A DNA stretch of 64,000 nucleotides from contig AUJT01000005.1 of assembly GCA_000424365.1 (NCBI GenBank), forward strand, positions 1-64,000, in the 5' to 3' direction. Below are positions 7,634-15,414 of this stretch, piece by piece. This stretch comes from Lachnospiraceae bacterium NK4A144. Its GTDB lineage: Bacteria > Bacillota > Clostridia > Lachnospirales > Lachnospiraceae. The notes beneath the pieces are model-generated. The model saw nothing but the letters and a program-made list of their open reading frames with translations, searched no databases and was not told the DNA's origin. Each line of letters begins with the position of its first letter. Positions within the stretch are counted from its first letter, which is position 1. Made by a program: the position numbers and the translations under genes.

Positions 7634-9658
7634 ATGTTATACTCTATAGCGCCGGCATCATTGCTGATAATAAATTTAATTCTTAACTATGAATCGTTAA
7701 AAAAATACGGTTTCAGGGAAAAAGGGCAAATTAATAAGAAACGTGTACCTGTACGCTATAATTTCTTTATTCTTGCTTCAAATTGCTACTTGATCGTGGA
7801 CATGACCTGGGGGCTCTTATATGAACACCATGATATCCCTGTGCTTTTTCCTTTTATCTATTTATTGACAGTTTTTTACTTCATGTTTATGCTCCTGACC
7901 ATGCTGACATGGACACGCTATATAGTTGCGTTTCTTGATAAGGACGGCCGAAGCAGCTCTTTTCTTCTGCATGGAGTATGGACAATGTTCCTGATAGGAA
8001 TAATCTGCCTTATACTCAATCATTTTTCTCATTTCATGTTTTCCTATAATGATGCACATGAATATATAGGAAAAACCGGAAGAAATATCTTGTTTCTTCA
8101 GATCGTTTTCTATATCACAGTTTCACTTTATCTACTATACGTTTCTCATAGAAGCGTTGGTCGCCAAAAAGTCAGATACAAAGCAGTCGCTTTGACAAGC
8201 ATAGTATTAGGCGTATTTCTCATACTCCAGATAGTTTATGTCTTTCTCCCTTCCTATGCGATCGGACTTTTGATCGGAATATGCCTTGTTCACTCTTTTG
8301 TTCAGTTAAGTGAGAAAAAAATGAACGAAATACACGATCATATCGCTTCCGCAATGGCTGCAGATTATGAAGCCATATCCTGCATTGAAATAGAATCAGG
8401 TGAATATCTGGTATTTTCAAAAAGTCAAAAGTACATGTCTTTGAATCTACCGGAGACGGGCAAAGATTTCTTTAGAGATATCCTGGATAACATTGATAAA
8501 TACGTTTATTCTGAGGATCGTGAATATGCCAGAACCTTATATGATAGAGATACGATACTGAAAAATCTTGATGGACGACATTCATTTTCATTCAAATACA
8601 GACTTCTAATAAATGATGAGCCAAGGTATTTTTTGTTCACCATGATGCTTGATAGTAACAGCCAGTTCCTTATCTTCTATGAGAAGGACATAGAAGATGA
8701 GCTCAAAGCCGAAAAGATCAATAGAGAAAATCAAATGTCAACTATAACTTTCGGACAGATTGCCGAAAGCCTTGCTTCCAACTATGACGCGATATACTAT
8801 GTGGATATAGAAAGCTCTGCATATGTCGGCTATGAAGTAAGCAATATCTATGGACAGCTGGAGATCAGTCAATCCGGCGATGATTTCTTTATTGATTGTA
8901 TGAAAAATATTCCACTGGTTGTTCACATGCAAGATTGCGATCAGGTAACTGAATTTCTCAATAAAGACAATTTGATTTGCGCACTTGATAATCACAAGGA
9001 CTACAGTCTTGATTACCGTATCACAGTCAACGGTAAGCCCCGTTTTACGAGGATGATCGTTCGGCGTACCAGTGACGGTTCTCATTTTATCATCGGTGTC
9101 GAAGATGTAGATGCTGAGATTCAGCGAGAAAAGCAGCATCTCAGAGCACTGAACACAGAAAAAGAACTTGCAAGGCGTGATGAACTGACCGGAGTCAAAA
9201 ACAAAAAAGCTTACAAGGAGTTGGAGGCATCTGCACAAGGAAATATTGACAACGGCATGGACTACCTGACGTTTGCGCTAGTTGTATGTGACGCCAATAA
9301 CCTGAAACAAATAAATGATACTCTGGGTCACGCTGCCGGCGATGAATACATAAAAGAAGCCGCACACCTCTTATGCAACATTTTCGTTCATAGTCCCGTA
9401 TTCCGAATTGGCGGAGACGAGTTCGCAGTATTTCTCCGCGGTAATGATTACGAATCAAGGCATGAACTTATGGCAACATTACAGAATCAGGTTCTCGAAA
9501 ATAAGCGGACCGGCACCGGCGTGATCTTAGCTTCCGGAATGTCAGAATATCAGCCTAAAGTCGACAGCTTCGTATCTGACATATTTGAAAGAGCCGACAA
9601 AAAAATGTACGAGGATAAACAAAGACTTAAGACAGAACAAAAATTTATAATCGCGTAG
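7634..9658 (+). CDS. Membrane-bound GGDEF protein (putative diguanylate cyclase)
   Basis: The 674-residue protein has an N-terminal block of six or seven hydrophobic helices (about residues 1-220), two PAS-like cytosolic modules (each with a Y-D-A-I/E-A-I-S segment followed by a YRxxxxDxPRY/F stretch) and a C-terminal GGDEF domain with intact FRIGGDEFAVF near residue 593. It probably makes cyclic di-GMP in response to a membrane or cytosolic signal. No RxxD inhibitory site is seen five residues before GGDEF, so product inhibition there is unlikely. The ATG at 7634 has GGGGAG upstream; a TTG three codons earlier overlaps that site. It is monocistronic, with its own terminator. Confidence 0.9.
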   Translation: MLYSIAPASLLIINLILNYESLKKYGFREKGQINKKRVPVRYNFFILASNCYLIVDMTWGLLYEHHDIPVLFPFIYLLTVFYFMFMLLTMLTWTRYIVAFLDKDGRSSSFLLHGVWTMFLIGIICLILNHFSHFMFSYNDAHEYIGKTGRNILFLQIVFYITVSLYLLYVSHRSVGRQKVRYKAVALTSIVLGVFLILQIVYVFLPSYAIGLLIGICLVHSFVQLSEKKMNEIHDHIASAMAADYEAISCIEIESGEYLVFSKSQKYMSLNLPETGKDFFRDILDNIDKYVYSEDREYARTLYDRDTILKNLDGRHSFSFKYRLLINDEPRYFLFTMMLDSNSQFLIFYEKDIEDELKAEKINRENQMSTITFGQIAESLASNYDAIYYVDIESSAYVGYEVSNIYGQLEISQSGDDFFIDCMKNIPLVVHMQDCDQVTEFLNKDNLICALDNHKDYSLDYRITVNGKPRFTRMIVRRTSDGSHFIIGVEDVDAEIQREKQHLRALNTEKELARRDELTGVKNKKAYKELEASAQGNIDNGMDYLTFALVVCDANNLKQINDTLGHAAGDEYIKEAAHLLCNIFVHSPVFRIGGDEFAVFLRGNDYESRHELMATLQNQVLENKRTGTGVILASGMSEYQPKVDSFVSDIFERADKKMYEDKQRLKTEQKFIIA

Positions 9659-9661
9659 TTT

Positions 9662-9700
9662 AAAGACCTGTCCCGATATATGAGACAGGTCTTTCGATTT
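9662..9700 (+). terminator. Terminator of the GGDEF gene
   Basis: AAAGACCTGTC (9662-9672) pairs with GACAGGTCTTT (9684-9694) and is followed by a T-rich stretch. It starts within a few bases of the stop codon. Confidence 0.85.
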
Positions 9701-9741
9701 ATTAGTATTTTTTACCGGAGGATTTTCATGTTACCTGACAT

Positions 9742-11025
9742 TTATTCCACTGCTGCAAAGCCCTTTTCAAGATCAGCAATGATGTCATCGATATGCTCTG
9801 TACCTATTGAAAGTCTGATAGTACTCTGAGTTATGCCCTGATCATTGAGTTCTTCTTCACTAAGCTGTGAATGAGTCGTTGTTGCCGGATGGATCACGAG
9901 GCTCTTTACATCAGCTACATTTGCAAGGAGCGAAAAAATCTCAAGATTGTCGATAAACTTCCAGGCCGCTTCCTTTCCGCCCTTGATTTCAAATGTAAAG
10001 ATAGATGCTCCGCCATTTGGGAAATACTTCTCGTACAGTGCATGATCAGGATGATCCTCGATCGCCGGATGATTTACCTTCTCAACCTTCGGATGATTCT
10101 TCAGAAATTCTACTACTTTCTTTGTATTCTCAGCATGTCTGTCGAGTCTCAGTGACAATGTTTCAACTCCCTGAAGCAGGAGGAATGCATTAAATGGTGA
10201 GATCGTTGCCCCTGTATCTCTTAACAGGATTGCTCTGATATAGGTAACAAAGGCTGCAGGACCTACTGCATCTGCGAAGGATACGCCGTGATAGCTGGGA
10301 TTTGGAGCTGCGATATTCGGATACTTTCCGCTTGCCTTCCAGTCAAATTTGCCGGATTCTACGATAATTCCGCCAAGGGTTGTGCCATGACCGCCGATGA
10401 ACTTGGTTGCGGAATGGACTACGATATCAGCGCCATGCTCTATAGGTCTGATAAGGTAAGGTGTACCGAAAGTATTATCAATTACAAGAGGAAGTCCATG
10501 CTTATGTGCGATCTCTGCGATTGCATCGATATCAGGAATGTCACTATTAGGATTACCAAGTGTTTCAAGGTAGATAGCTCTGGTATTTTCCTGAATTGCT
10601 CCCTCAACTTCGCTTAAATTGTGAGCATCTACAAATGTTGTGGTCACTCCGTACTGTGGAAGTGTATGCGCCAGCAGATTATAGCTTCCACCGTAGATAG
10701 TCTTCTGCGCTACGATGTGTCCACCATTTGCTGCCAGTGCCTCGATCGTATAAGTGATGGCTGCTGCACCTGATGCAACTGCAAGAGCTGCGCTTCCTCC
10801 CTCAAGAGCTGCCAGTCTCTTTTCTAAAACATCCTGTGTGGTGTTTGTGAGTCTTCCGTAGATATTTCCTGCATCTGCAAGACCAAATCTGTCTGCCGCA
10901 TGCTGGCTGTTTCTGAATACGTATGATGTTGTCTGATAGATCGGTACTGCTCTTGCGTCTGTTGCCGGATCCGGCTGTTCCTGTCCTACATGAATCTGTA
11001 ATGTCTCAAATCTGTAATCACCCAT
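9742..11025 (-). CDS. metY: O-acetylhomoserine aminocarboxypropyltransferase (sulfhydrylase)
   Basis: The 427-residue enzyme belongs to the Cys/Met-metabolism PLP family. It has the MetY N-terminus (RFETLQIHVGQEQPDPAT), the cofactor-binding loop with VVHSATKFIGGHGT (Schiff-base Lys208), and a C-terminal THSQLSEEE segment. It condenses O-acetylhomoserine with sulfide to homocysteine, bypassing cystathionine. A strong AAGGAGG site precedes the start. A consensus promoter lies about 100 bp upstream. The divergent gene encodes an Rrf2-type regulator, the arrangement expected for CymR-like sulfur control. The family call is secure; use of sulfide versus methanethiol is not resolved. Confidence 0.93.
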   Translation of the reverse strand: MGDYRFETLQIHVGQEQPDPATDARAVPIYQTTSYVFRNSQHAADRFGLADAGNIYGRLTNTTQDVLEKRLAALEGGSAALAVASGAAAITYTIEALAANGGHIVAQKTIYGGSYNLLAHTLPQYGVTTTFVDAHNLSEVEGAIQENTRAIYLETLGNPNSDIPDIDAIAEIAHKHGLPLVIDNTFGTPYLIRPIEHGADIVVHSATKFIGGHGTTLGGIIVESGKFDWKASGKYPNIAAPNPSYHGVSFADAVGPAAFVTYIRAILLRDTGATISPFNAFLLLQGVETLSLRLDRHAENTKKVVEFLKNHPKVEKVNHPAIEDHPDHALYEKYFPNGGASIFTFEIKGGKEAAWKFIDNLEIFSLLANVADVKSLVIHPATTTHSQLSEEELNDQGITQSTIRLSIGTEHIDDIIADLEKGFAAVE

Positions 11026-11127
11026 CTTATTCTCCTCCTTAGTTATGTCAGGCTAATTCTTTTTCTATAAAAAGCCCGTTATCAAGCGCTTTCCGATGTG
11101 CTTGTTGCTTGTTTTTTTGTTGAATTA

Positions 11128-11156
11128 ATAATACTTTTATCAACCTACTATGTCAA
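11128..11156 (-). promoter_or_regulatory. Consensus promoter of metY
   Basis: On the minus strand, TTGACA (11156-11151), exactly 17 bases, then TATTAT (11133-11128). It drives metY with a leader of about 95 nt. It lies between metY and the divergent rrf2-type gene and so could be the target of that regulator. Confidence 0.8.
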
Positions 11157-11286
11157 TGGGTTTTAAGTTATGATATACTTATTACTACTGATAAGTTTGG
11201 GTTATAACAAAAATTTATATGATACGATAACAGAGTCAAAAGTAAAAAATACGATTGTGCTTGCACATGAAGTAAAGGGAGGTTCT

Positions 11287-11685
11287 ATGTTTTCTACAAA
11301 AGGAAGATATGCTCTGAGAGTGATAATAGACCTTGCGGAACAGAATAGTGACAATCCGGTACCGCTTAAAGATATCGCAGAAAGGCAGGAAATCTCAAAA
11401 AAGTATCTTGAGATCATCGCAAAAAAGATGGTAGAAGCTGGTTTCATCGCTGGCGCAAGCGGAAAACACGGCGGATACAGACTCACACGCCGTCCCGACG
11501 AATATACTGTTGGTGAGATAATCGAGCTCATGGAAGGACCGATCATCCCCGTGTCATGCCTAGCCCCCGATGCCGAAGAATGCCCCCGTAAGGGCAAATG
11601 CAAAACCATATCCATGTGGGAAGAATTCGCCAAGCTGGAACACGATTTCTTCTACGGAAAGAAGATCAGTGATCTGATCGGGTAA
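11287..11685 (+). CDS. Rrf2-family transcriptional regulator (CymR/IscR-like)
   Basis: The 132-residue protein starts with the family hallmark MFSTKGRYALRVIIDLA, has a winged helix with the recognition segment EISKKYLEIIAKKM, and GASGKHGGYRL. Three cysteines (91, 99, 105; spacing C-x7-C-x5-C) sit where IscR binds a 2Fe-2S cluster, although IscR spacing is x5-x5. A cluster or thiol sensing is possible. The start at 11287 follows GGGAGG by 4 bases; an upstream extension in frame is non-coding. Divergent placement from metY suggests control of sulfur assimilation, as CymR does. The true ligand and regulon are inferred, not shown. Confidence 0.88.
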   Translation: MFSTKGRYALRVIIDLAEQNSDNPVPLKDIAERQEISKKYLEIIAKKMVEAGFIAGASGKHGGYRLTRRPDEYTVGEIIELMEGPIIPVSCLAPDAEECPRKGKCKTISMWEEFAKLEHDFFYGKKISDLIG

Positions 11686-11698
11686 TGTGATGAAAATA

Positions 11699-11785
11699 GC
11701 AAACTACGCTATAATTCTCTAAAACAGGTGTTATTTAGGGCGTTTTAGAGAGTTATAGCGTAGTTTTTGCTTATAATTCTCTAAA
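11699..11785. repeat. Three alternating copies of a GTTTTAGAGARTTATA repeat forming competing hairpins
   Basis: Copy 1 (11699-11725) is on the minus strand, copy 2 (11742-11770) on the plus strand, copy 3 (11771-11785 and on) on the minus strand. Copies 1 and 2 form a stem of about 26 bp around a 16-nt loop. Copies 2 and 3 form a 16-bp stem around a 14-nt loop. Only one can form at a time. Copy 3 overlaps the stop codon of the 49-aa minus-strand ORF. The block could terminate that gene and the plus-strand rrf2-type gene, or be a mobile repeat remnant. The GTTTTAGAG start resembles type II CRISPR repeats by chance only: there are no spacers or cas genes. Confidence 0.7.
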
Positions 11786-11930
11786 ACACTTTACCTACAT
11801 ATATTGAATTAACGATGATGATTATACTTCGCGATTTTCCTGATACTTCGGCATATTTATCATTTCCATCATAATTAATGGTATATGAACCCTTTTCCTG
11901 CAGGATAACCCTTGCTCTAACTTCTTTCAT
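11781..11930 (-). CDS. Small protein of unknown function (49 aa)
   Basis: An intact ORF of 49 codons beginning MKEVRARVILQEKGSY and ending with the hydrophobic RSIIIIVNSIYVGKVF. The ATG is preceded by AAAGGGGGGACACC, a strong ribosome site at good spacing, which is the main support for translation. The predicted product looks like a small mostly beta protein. I recognise no family. An exact 14-bp intergenic motif lies 16 bp upstream of its start and the alternating-repeat block begins at its stop codon. It is flanked by a terminator on the upstream side, so it would be its own unit. Confidence 0.5.
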   Translation of the reverse strand: MKEVRARVILQEKGSYTINYDGNDKYAEVSGKSRSIIIIVNSIYVGKVF

Positions 11931-11945
11931 GGTGTCCCCCCTTTA

Positions 11946-11959
11946 TTACTTTTGACCCT
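11946..11959 (-). repeat. 14-bp intergenic motif AGGGTCAAAAGTAA, copy 2
   Basis: Exact copy on the minus strand, directly upstream of the ribosome site of the 49-aa ORF. The same 14-mer is at 1889 and 42991. Confidence 0.6.
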
Positions 11960-11985
11960 GTCATCAGTTATTTTATCCCCTTAAC

Positions 11986-12026
11986 GTAAACAAACCCGAT
12001 CCTACACGGATTCGGGTCTGTTTTAC
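11986..12026. terminator. Terminator of the prsW-zinc ribbon-traX operon
   Basis: GTAAACAAACCCGATCC (11986-12002) pairs, with one mismatch and one bulge, with the segment at 12008-12026. T-runs are present on both sides, so it is probably bidirectional. It is the first hairpin after the traX-like stop on the minus strand. Confidence 0.75.
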
Positions 12027-12059
12027 ATCGATTATTTTAGTTTTCATGATCTGCCGGTA

Positions 12060-12806
12060 TCACAAGCAGATATTCACATTACCATAGACTACTATTCGGA
12101 TAATGCCAATTATTATGAGGTGCGCCGGATAGTAGAGGTAGAAAAACCACTTCATCCACTTAGCTTTTCCGCGTTCTCCATTATAGAGCTTCAAGAGCGG
12201 ATAAATCATGAGCACGCCCACGAGTTCCAGCGCATATACTTTGCTTACAAAGAAATAGGATACAACACCATACACCAGAACCCACTGGGCCATTTTAAGC
12301 ATCTGCTTTTCCAGATTTCCTCTTTCGTTATACATACCATGTATCGCAAGGACTGCTATACAACTCCAGTCCGCCGGGAAAGCACTTAGAACCAATGGTA
12401 TCTGTATTGCTCTTTTCTGCCATGCTTTCCATGTAGTCATGTGCTCTTCCAGATAGAGTGTCGCTACGGCAATAAAAAGCGGATACATAACACTAGTTCT
12501 GTTAAAAACACTCCCTTTAAAGGGATTGAGGCTTATGCCAAATCCAAAGCAGTATGCGAAGTGAGAAATGATCGCAAATATGCCGAGGCGAAGCATATAT
12601 TTCTTTACGTCTTTTGTATAATGATATCCTTCACATACAAAAAACCACATGATAGGTGCTGTCAGTCGACCAATGAAGTGAAGAATGAGCGGTATCGGTT
12701 CAGCCGGAAATCCGGGATATAAGAGATCCGTTCCATGATCGATAGTCATGGCAATAATAGCTATCAGCTTTAAATAGTTTGAGTTGAAAAGTTTTTTCAA
12801 AGTCAT
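12060..12806 (-). CDS. TraX family membrane protein (putative acyltransferase)
   Basis: The 248-residue polytopic membrane protein has the TraX-family opening NYLKLIAIIAMTIDHGTDLL, then about eight hydrophobic helices, with FIGRLTAPIMWFFVCEGYHYT and the C-terminal FYLYYPAHLIIIGII. F-plasmid TraX acetylates pilin; chromosomal Firmicute homologues have no known substrate. The two genes before it encode a membrane zinc-ribbon protein and a PrsW-type protease, 26 bp and an overlap apart, so the three are one operon. Nothing here suggests conjugation. Confidence 0.88.
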   Translation of the reverse strand: MTLKKLFNSNYLKLIAIIAMTIDHGTDLLYPGFPAEPIPLILHFIGRLTAPIMWFFVCEGYHYTKDVKKYMLRLGIFAIISHFAYCFGFGISLNPFKGSVFNRTSVMYPLFIAVATLYLEEHMTTWKAWQKRAIQIPLVLSAFPADWSCIAVLAIHGMYNERGNLEKQMLKMAQWVLVYGVVSYFFVSKVYALELVGVLMIYPLLKLYNGERGKAKWMKWFFYLYYPAHLIIIGIIRIVVYGNVNICL

Positions 12807-12832
12807 CAGTTACTTCCTGCATATTTTCTTTT

Positions 12833-13723
12833 TTACCAGTCCGAATCCCAGTCAGAGCCGCCAGAGTCCCATGAGCCGCCGCTGTCCCAGGTGGAATCTC
12901 CCCAGGAACTTCCCGAATCATCCCAGAAACTGTCAGAGTCCCAATCGGAATCATCATCCGAAGTACCGCTGTCATACCAGTTTGTATCTTCGAAACGCTT
13001 TCCCTCATTGTAGTCTATGCGGTAATCGTTATCGGTATCACTGTTAATGATCTCGTTTAGTTCATCCTTATTTGAAGCGTATGACCAGTCATCCGAAATC
13101 GGATCGTAGGAATACCACGATGAACCCTGATAATAATAATCTTTTCCATTGTAGTTATAGTAGCCCTTGGCCGGAGAATGATCGAAAAGGCTTATTATAA
13201 ATATCGCAATAGCAATATATATCGTTCCAAAAATAGGACACACGAAAGGAAGAAGAACGATTGTTATAAGTATATCCCATATTGTAGTGCCCTTCTTCTT
13301 GCCCTTGTTCTTATTCTTATTGCTATTGTTATTGTTGTTATTCCTGCCTCTGCCATTTGCCTTCTGATCAGCGATTTCGCTCCTAAGTCTCTGATACAGC
13401 TCGTTTACGGCATAACCTTCATCCGTCCCCTGATAACGAACTACTCTTTCTCCGTTACTCTTATTTTTATAAACGACAAAGTCACCCGCACTGTTTTTAT
13501 AAATCCCAAATGCCTTAGGCTCTTTTATGTCCTTTCCGATAAAGAATCTTGTGATCTTCTCCGGCGGAAGCTTATGATCGATATACCACTGCTTCAATTC
13601 TTCGATCGTTTTCGGCTGTCCCCCTGCCATTCGATTCGCTGTTGGCATGGGTGCTCCGCAATTTGGACAGATTTTTTGATTTTCGTCTATCTGCTGACCG
13701 CAGTATTCACATTTTACCTTCAT
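12833..13723 (-). CDS. Zinc-ribbon membrane protein with an acidic Asp/Trp/Ser-rich tail
   Basis: The 296-residue protein opens with a zinc ribbon (Cys5, Cys8, Cys19, Cys22), then a KPKTIEEL-like helix and a YVVYKNKSNGERVVRYQG beta region. A basic Asn/Lys linker and one or two membrane helices (about residues 148-180) follow. A tail of about 110 residues is dominated by D, S, W and G. AGGAGGGG precedes the start. It overlaps the end of the PrsW-like gene by 17 bases, indicating coupled translation. I do not recognise a named family beyond the zinc ribbon. It may be a substrate or partner of the neighbouring protease, but that is inference from position. Confidence 0.75.
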   Translation of the reverse strand: MKVKCEYCGQQIDENQKICPNCGAPMPTANRMAGGQPKTIEELKQWYIDHKLPPEKITRFFIGKDIKEPKAFGIYKNSAGDFVVYKNKSNGERVVRYQGTDEGYAVNELYQRLRSEIADQKANGRGRNNNNNNSNKNKNKGKKKGTTIWDILITIVLLPFVCPIFGTIYIAIAIFIISLFDHSPAKGYYNYNGKDYYYQGSSWYSYDPISDDWSYASNKDELNEIINSDTDNDYRIDYNEGKRFEDTNWYDSGTSDDDSDWDSDSFWDDSGSSWGDSTWDSGGSWDSGGSDWDSDW

Positions 13724-14456
13724 CTGTCCCCTCCTGCTCGTCGTCGTCCCAATCGATCGTAAATTCCATTCCCGGGATCAGCATATCGTTCTTTGATAGT
13801 TTCAAAAACTGCCATACTGTAAATGATGCTATCACGATTTCATATATCGCAAACAGGATAAAGAAGATGCTTTTTTTCGTTCCTAAGCAAAATACATAAA
13901 GTCCATGCATCACAGCCGGAACCATTACTGCTTCCGCCGTATGCATCAGGACTTTTTTCTTATCACCAAGTCCCTTATTTAACCTGGCGAGTCCATAGAA
14001 ATATCCCATAAATATCGCATATATGAGATGTCCCGGTGCCTGCAGGAGAACTCGCACCAGACTGGCTCCGCTGCCATTTACTATCACATAGATAATGTTT
14101 TCTATGGTCGCAAAACCAAGTGACACCATTGCGGCATATACCACACCGTCAAATGTATAGTTAAATTCATTATTTTTCCATGTAAGAAACCTAAGCACTA
14201 AATACTTGCCCGCTTCCTCCACGAGTCCCACAAGGAAAAACGAGAAAATAAAAAAGTACACAAGCGAATCTGTATCTTTATTACATATCCGCAAAAGTTT
14301 CTCACCTAGAAAGCCAAATACCTGCGTGCTTATAATAGTGAGCGCACCGCCTACAAATAACTTTGCCAATAGCCCGATCGGTTCTTTTTCTACCGTATCA
14401 AATTTCCATACGGCAAACAGTAATATCAAACTTGGTATTATCGCCAGAATAAGCAT
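13707..14456 (-). CDS. PrsW-family intramembrane metalloprotease
   Basis: The 249-residue protein has about eight membrane helices and the family motifs: EEAGKYLVLR in one helix (Glu-Glu pair), GVVYAAMVSLGFATIENIIYV, and HLIYAIFMGYFYGLAR plus MHGLY with the metal-binding histidines. PrsW in Bacillus subtilis starts cleavage of the anti-sigma factor RsiW. Here no sigma or anti-sigma gene is adjacent. AGGAGGGGGG precedes the start. It is the first gene of an operon with the zinc-ribbon membrane protein and the TraX-like protein. The family assignment is confident; the substrate is unknown. Confidence 0.88.
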   Translation of the reverse strand: MLILAIIPSLILLFAVWKFDTVEKEPIGLLAKLFVGGALTIISTQVFGFLGEKLLRICNKDTDSLVYFFIFSFFLVGLVEEAGKYLVLRFLTWKNNEFNYTFDGVVYAAMVSLGFATIENIIYVIVNGSGASLVRVLLQAPGHLIYAIFMGYFYGLARLNKGLGDKKKVLMHTAEAVMVPAVMHGLYVFCLGTKKSIFFILFAIYEIVIASFTVWQFLKLSKNDMLIPGMEFTIDWDDDEQEGTDEGKM

Positions 14457-14537
14457 GAAATCCCCCCCTCCTGTCTTTATCTTACAGATAATCTTATCAC
14501 ATCAGGCAGGAAAAAGTATGGAAGTCTAAGCTGTATC

Positions 14538-15398
14538 CTAAAAAATTCTTTCCGGCATAGATTTTGATCTGTACTGCATCTCACTGACCTTATATACAGT
14601 AATAAATGCCTGTGGATCTATCTTATCCACGAATGCCATCAGCTTTTGGAATTCATTTTTATCTACTATGGTAATTATCTCATTGTGCTCTTCCATGCGG
14701 TAAGCACCTATTACTTTATAGATACTTGCACCGCTGTGCAGATCGTTCAAAATAAAGCTTCGTATTTCTTTTTCACACGGAGAAACGATGCATACTCTCC
14801 GTTTAAGCTTCTGATCAAAAATAAAATGATCCAGGATCACTCCATTAAAATATGTCCCTAAAATACTCAGGATCAGGGTTTTAGAATCATATACAAGTAT
14901 TGATGATACCGCCACACACAGACCTGCCGCTGACATGGCTTTTCCAAGATCGATCCTCAGATATTTATTGAGGATCTTTGCTACGATATCCAATCCGCCC
15001 GAAGACGCATTTCTGTTGAATAATACTGCGATACCAATACTTACAAAAAATATATAGCACAAAACATCAAGTGCCGCGTCTCCGGTAAACGAAACAAAAT
15101 CCGGAAAACACTTCTCAAATACTCCTATGACCACTGGCAGCAAAATCGATGTATATACTGTCTTATATCCAAACTCCGGTCCGCAGGTAATAAACCCGAT
15201 CACTAACAAAACCACATTCAATATCATCGTAATCGCCGAAACCGGCAATGGTACAAAATTTGTAAGTACGATCGACAAACCTGATATGCTGCTGACTGAT
15301 GCATGACTCGGCATGAGAAAAAAGAAAACAGCCGTTCCGATTATTATCGTAGCTATTGTTAAAATAAGTATCTCTTTTACTATTGCAAACTTTTTCAT
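14538..15398 (-). CDS. YitT family membrane protein with C-terminal DUF2179 domain
   Basis: The 286-residue protein has five or six membrane helices, the YitT motif FNRNASSGGLDIVAKILNKY, and a cytosolic DUF2179 domain (RRVCIVSPCEKEI ... DPQAFITVYKVSEM). Function is unknown in all studied species; a transporter role is often proposed. It follows the sensor kinase gene by 16 bp on the same strand, so it is likely the last gene of the phosphate operon. A second YitT paralogue is encoded at 39204-40076. Confidence 0.88.
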   Translation of the reverse strand: MKKFAIVKEILILTIATIIIGTAVFFFLMPSHASVSSISGLSIVLTNFVPLPVSAITMILNVVLLVIGFITCGPEFGYKTVYTSILLPVVIGVFEKCFPDFVSFTGDAALDVLCYIFFVSIGIAVLFNRNASSGGLDIVAKILNKYLRIDLGKAMSAAGLCVAVSSILVYDSKTLILSILGTYFNGVILDHFIFDQKLKRRVCIVSPCEKEIRSFILNDLHSGASIYKVIGAYRMEEHNEIITIVDKNEFQKLMAFVDKIDPQAFITVYKVSEMQYRSKSMPERIF

Positions 15399-15414
15399 AA
15401 CCTCAAAAAACCTT

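Noticed and set aside
11026-11127. SAM riboswitch or S-box in the metY leader
   Set aside because: The leader is only about 95 nt and lacks the S-box core motifs.
11699-11790. GTTTTAGAG-type repeats resembling a type II CRISPR repeat or tracrRNA
   Set aside because: Only three copies in alternating orientation, no regular spacers, and no cas genes nearby; they form hairpins with each other instead.
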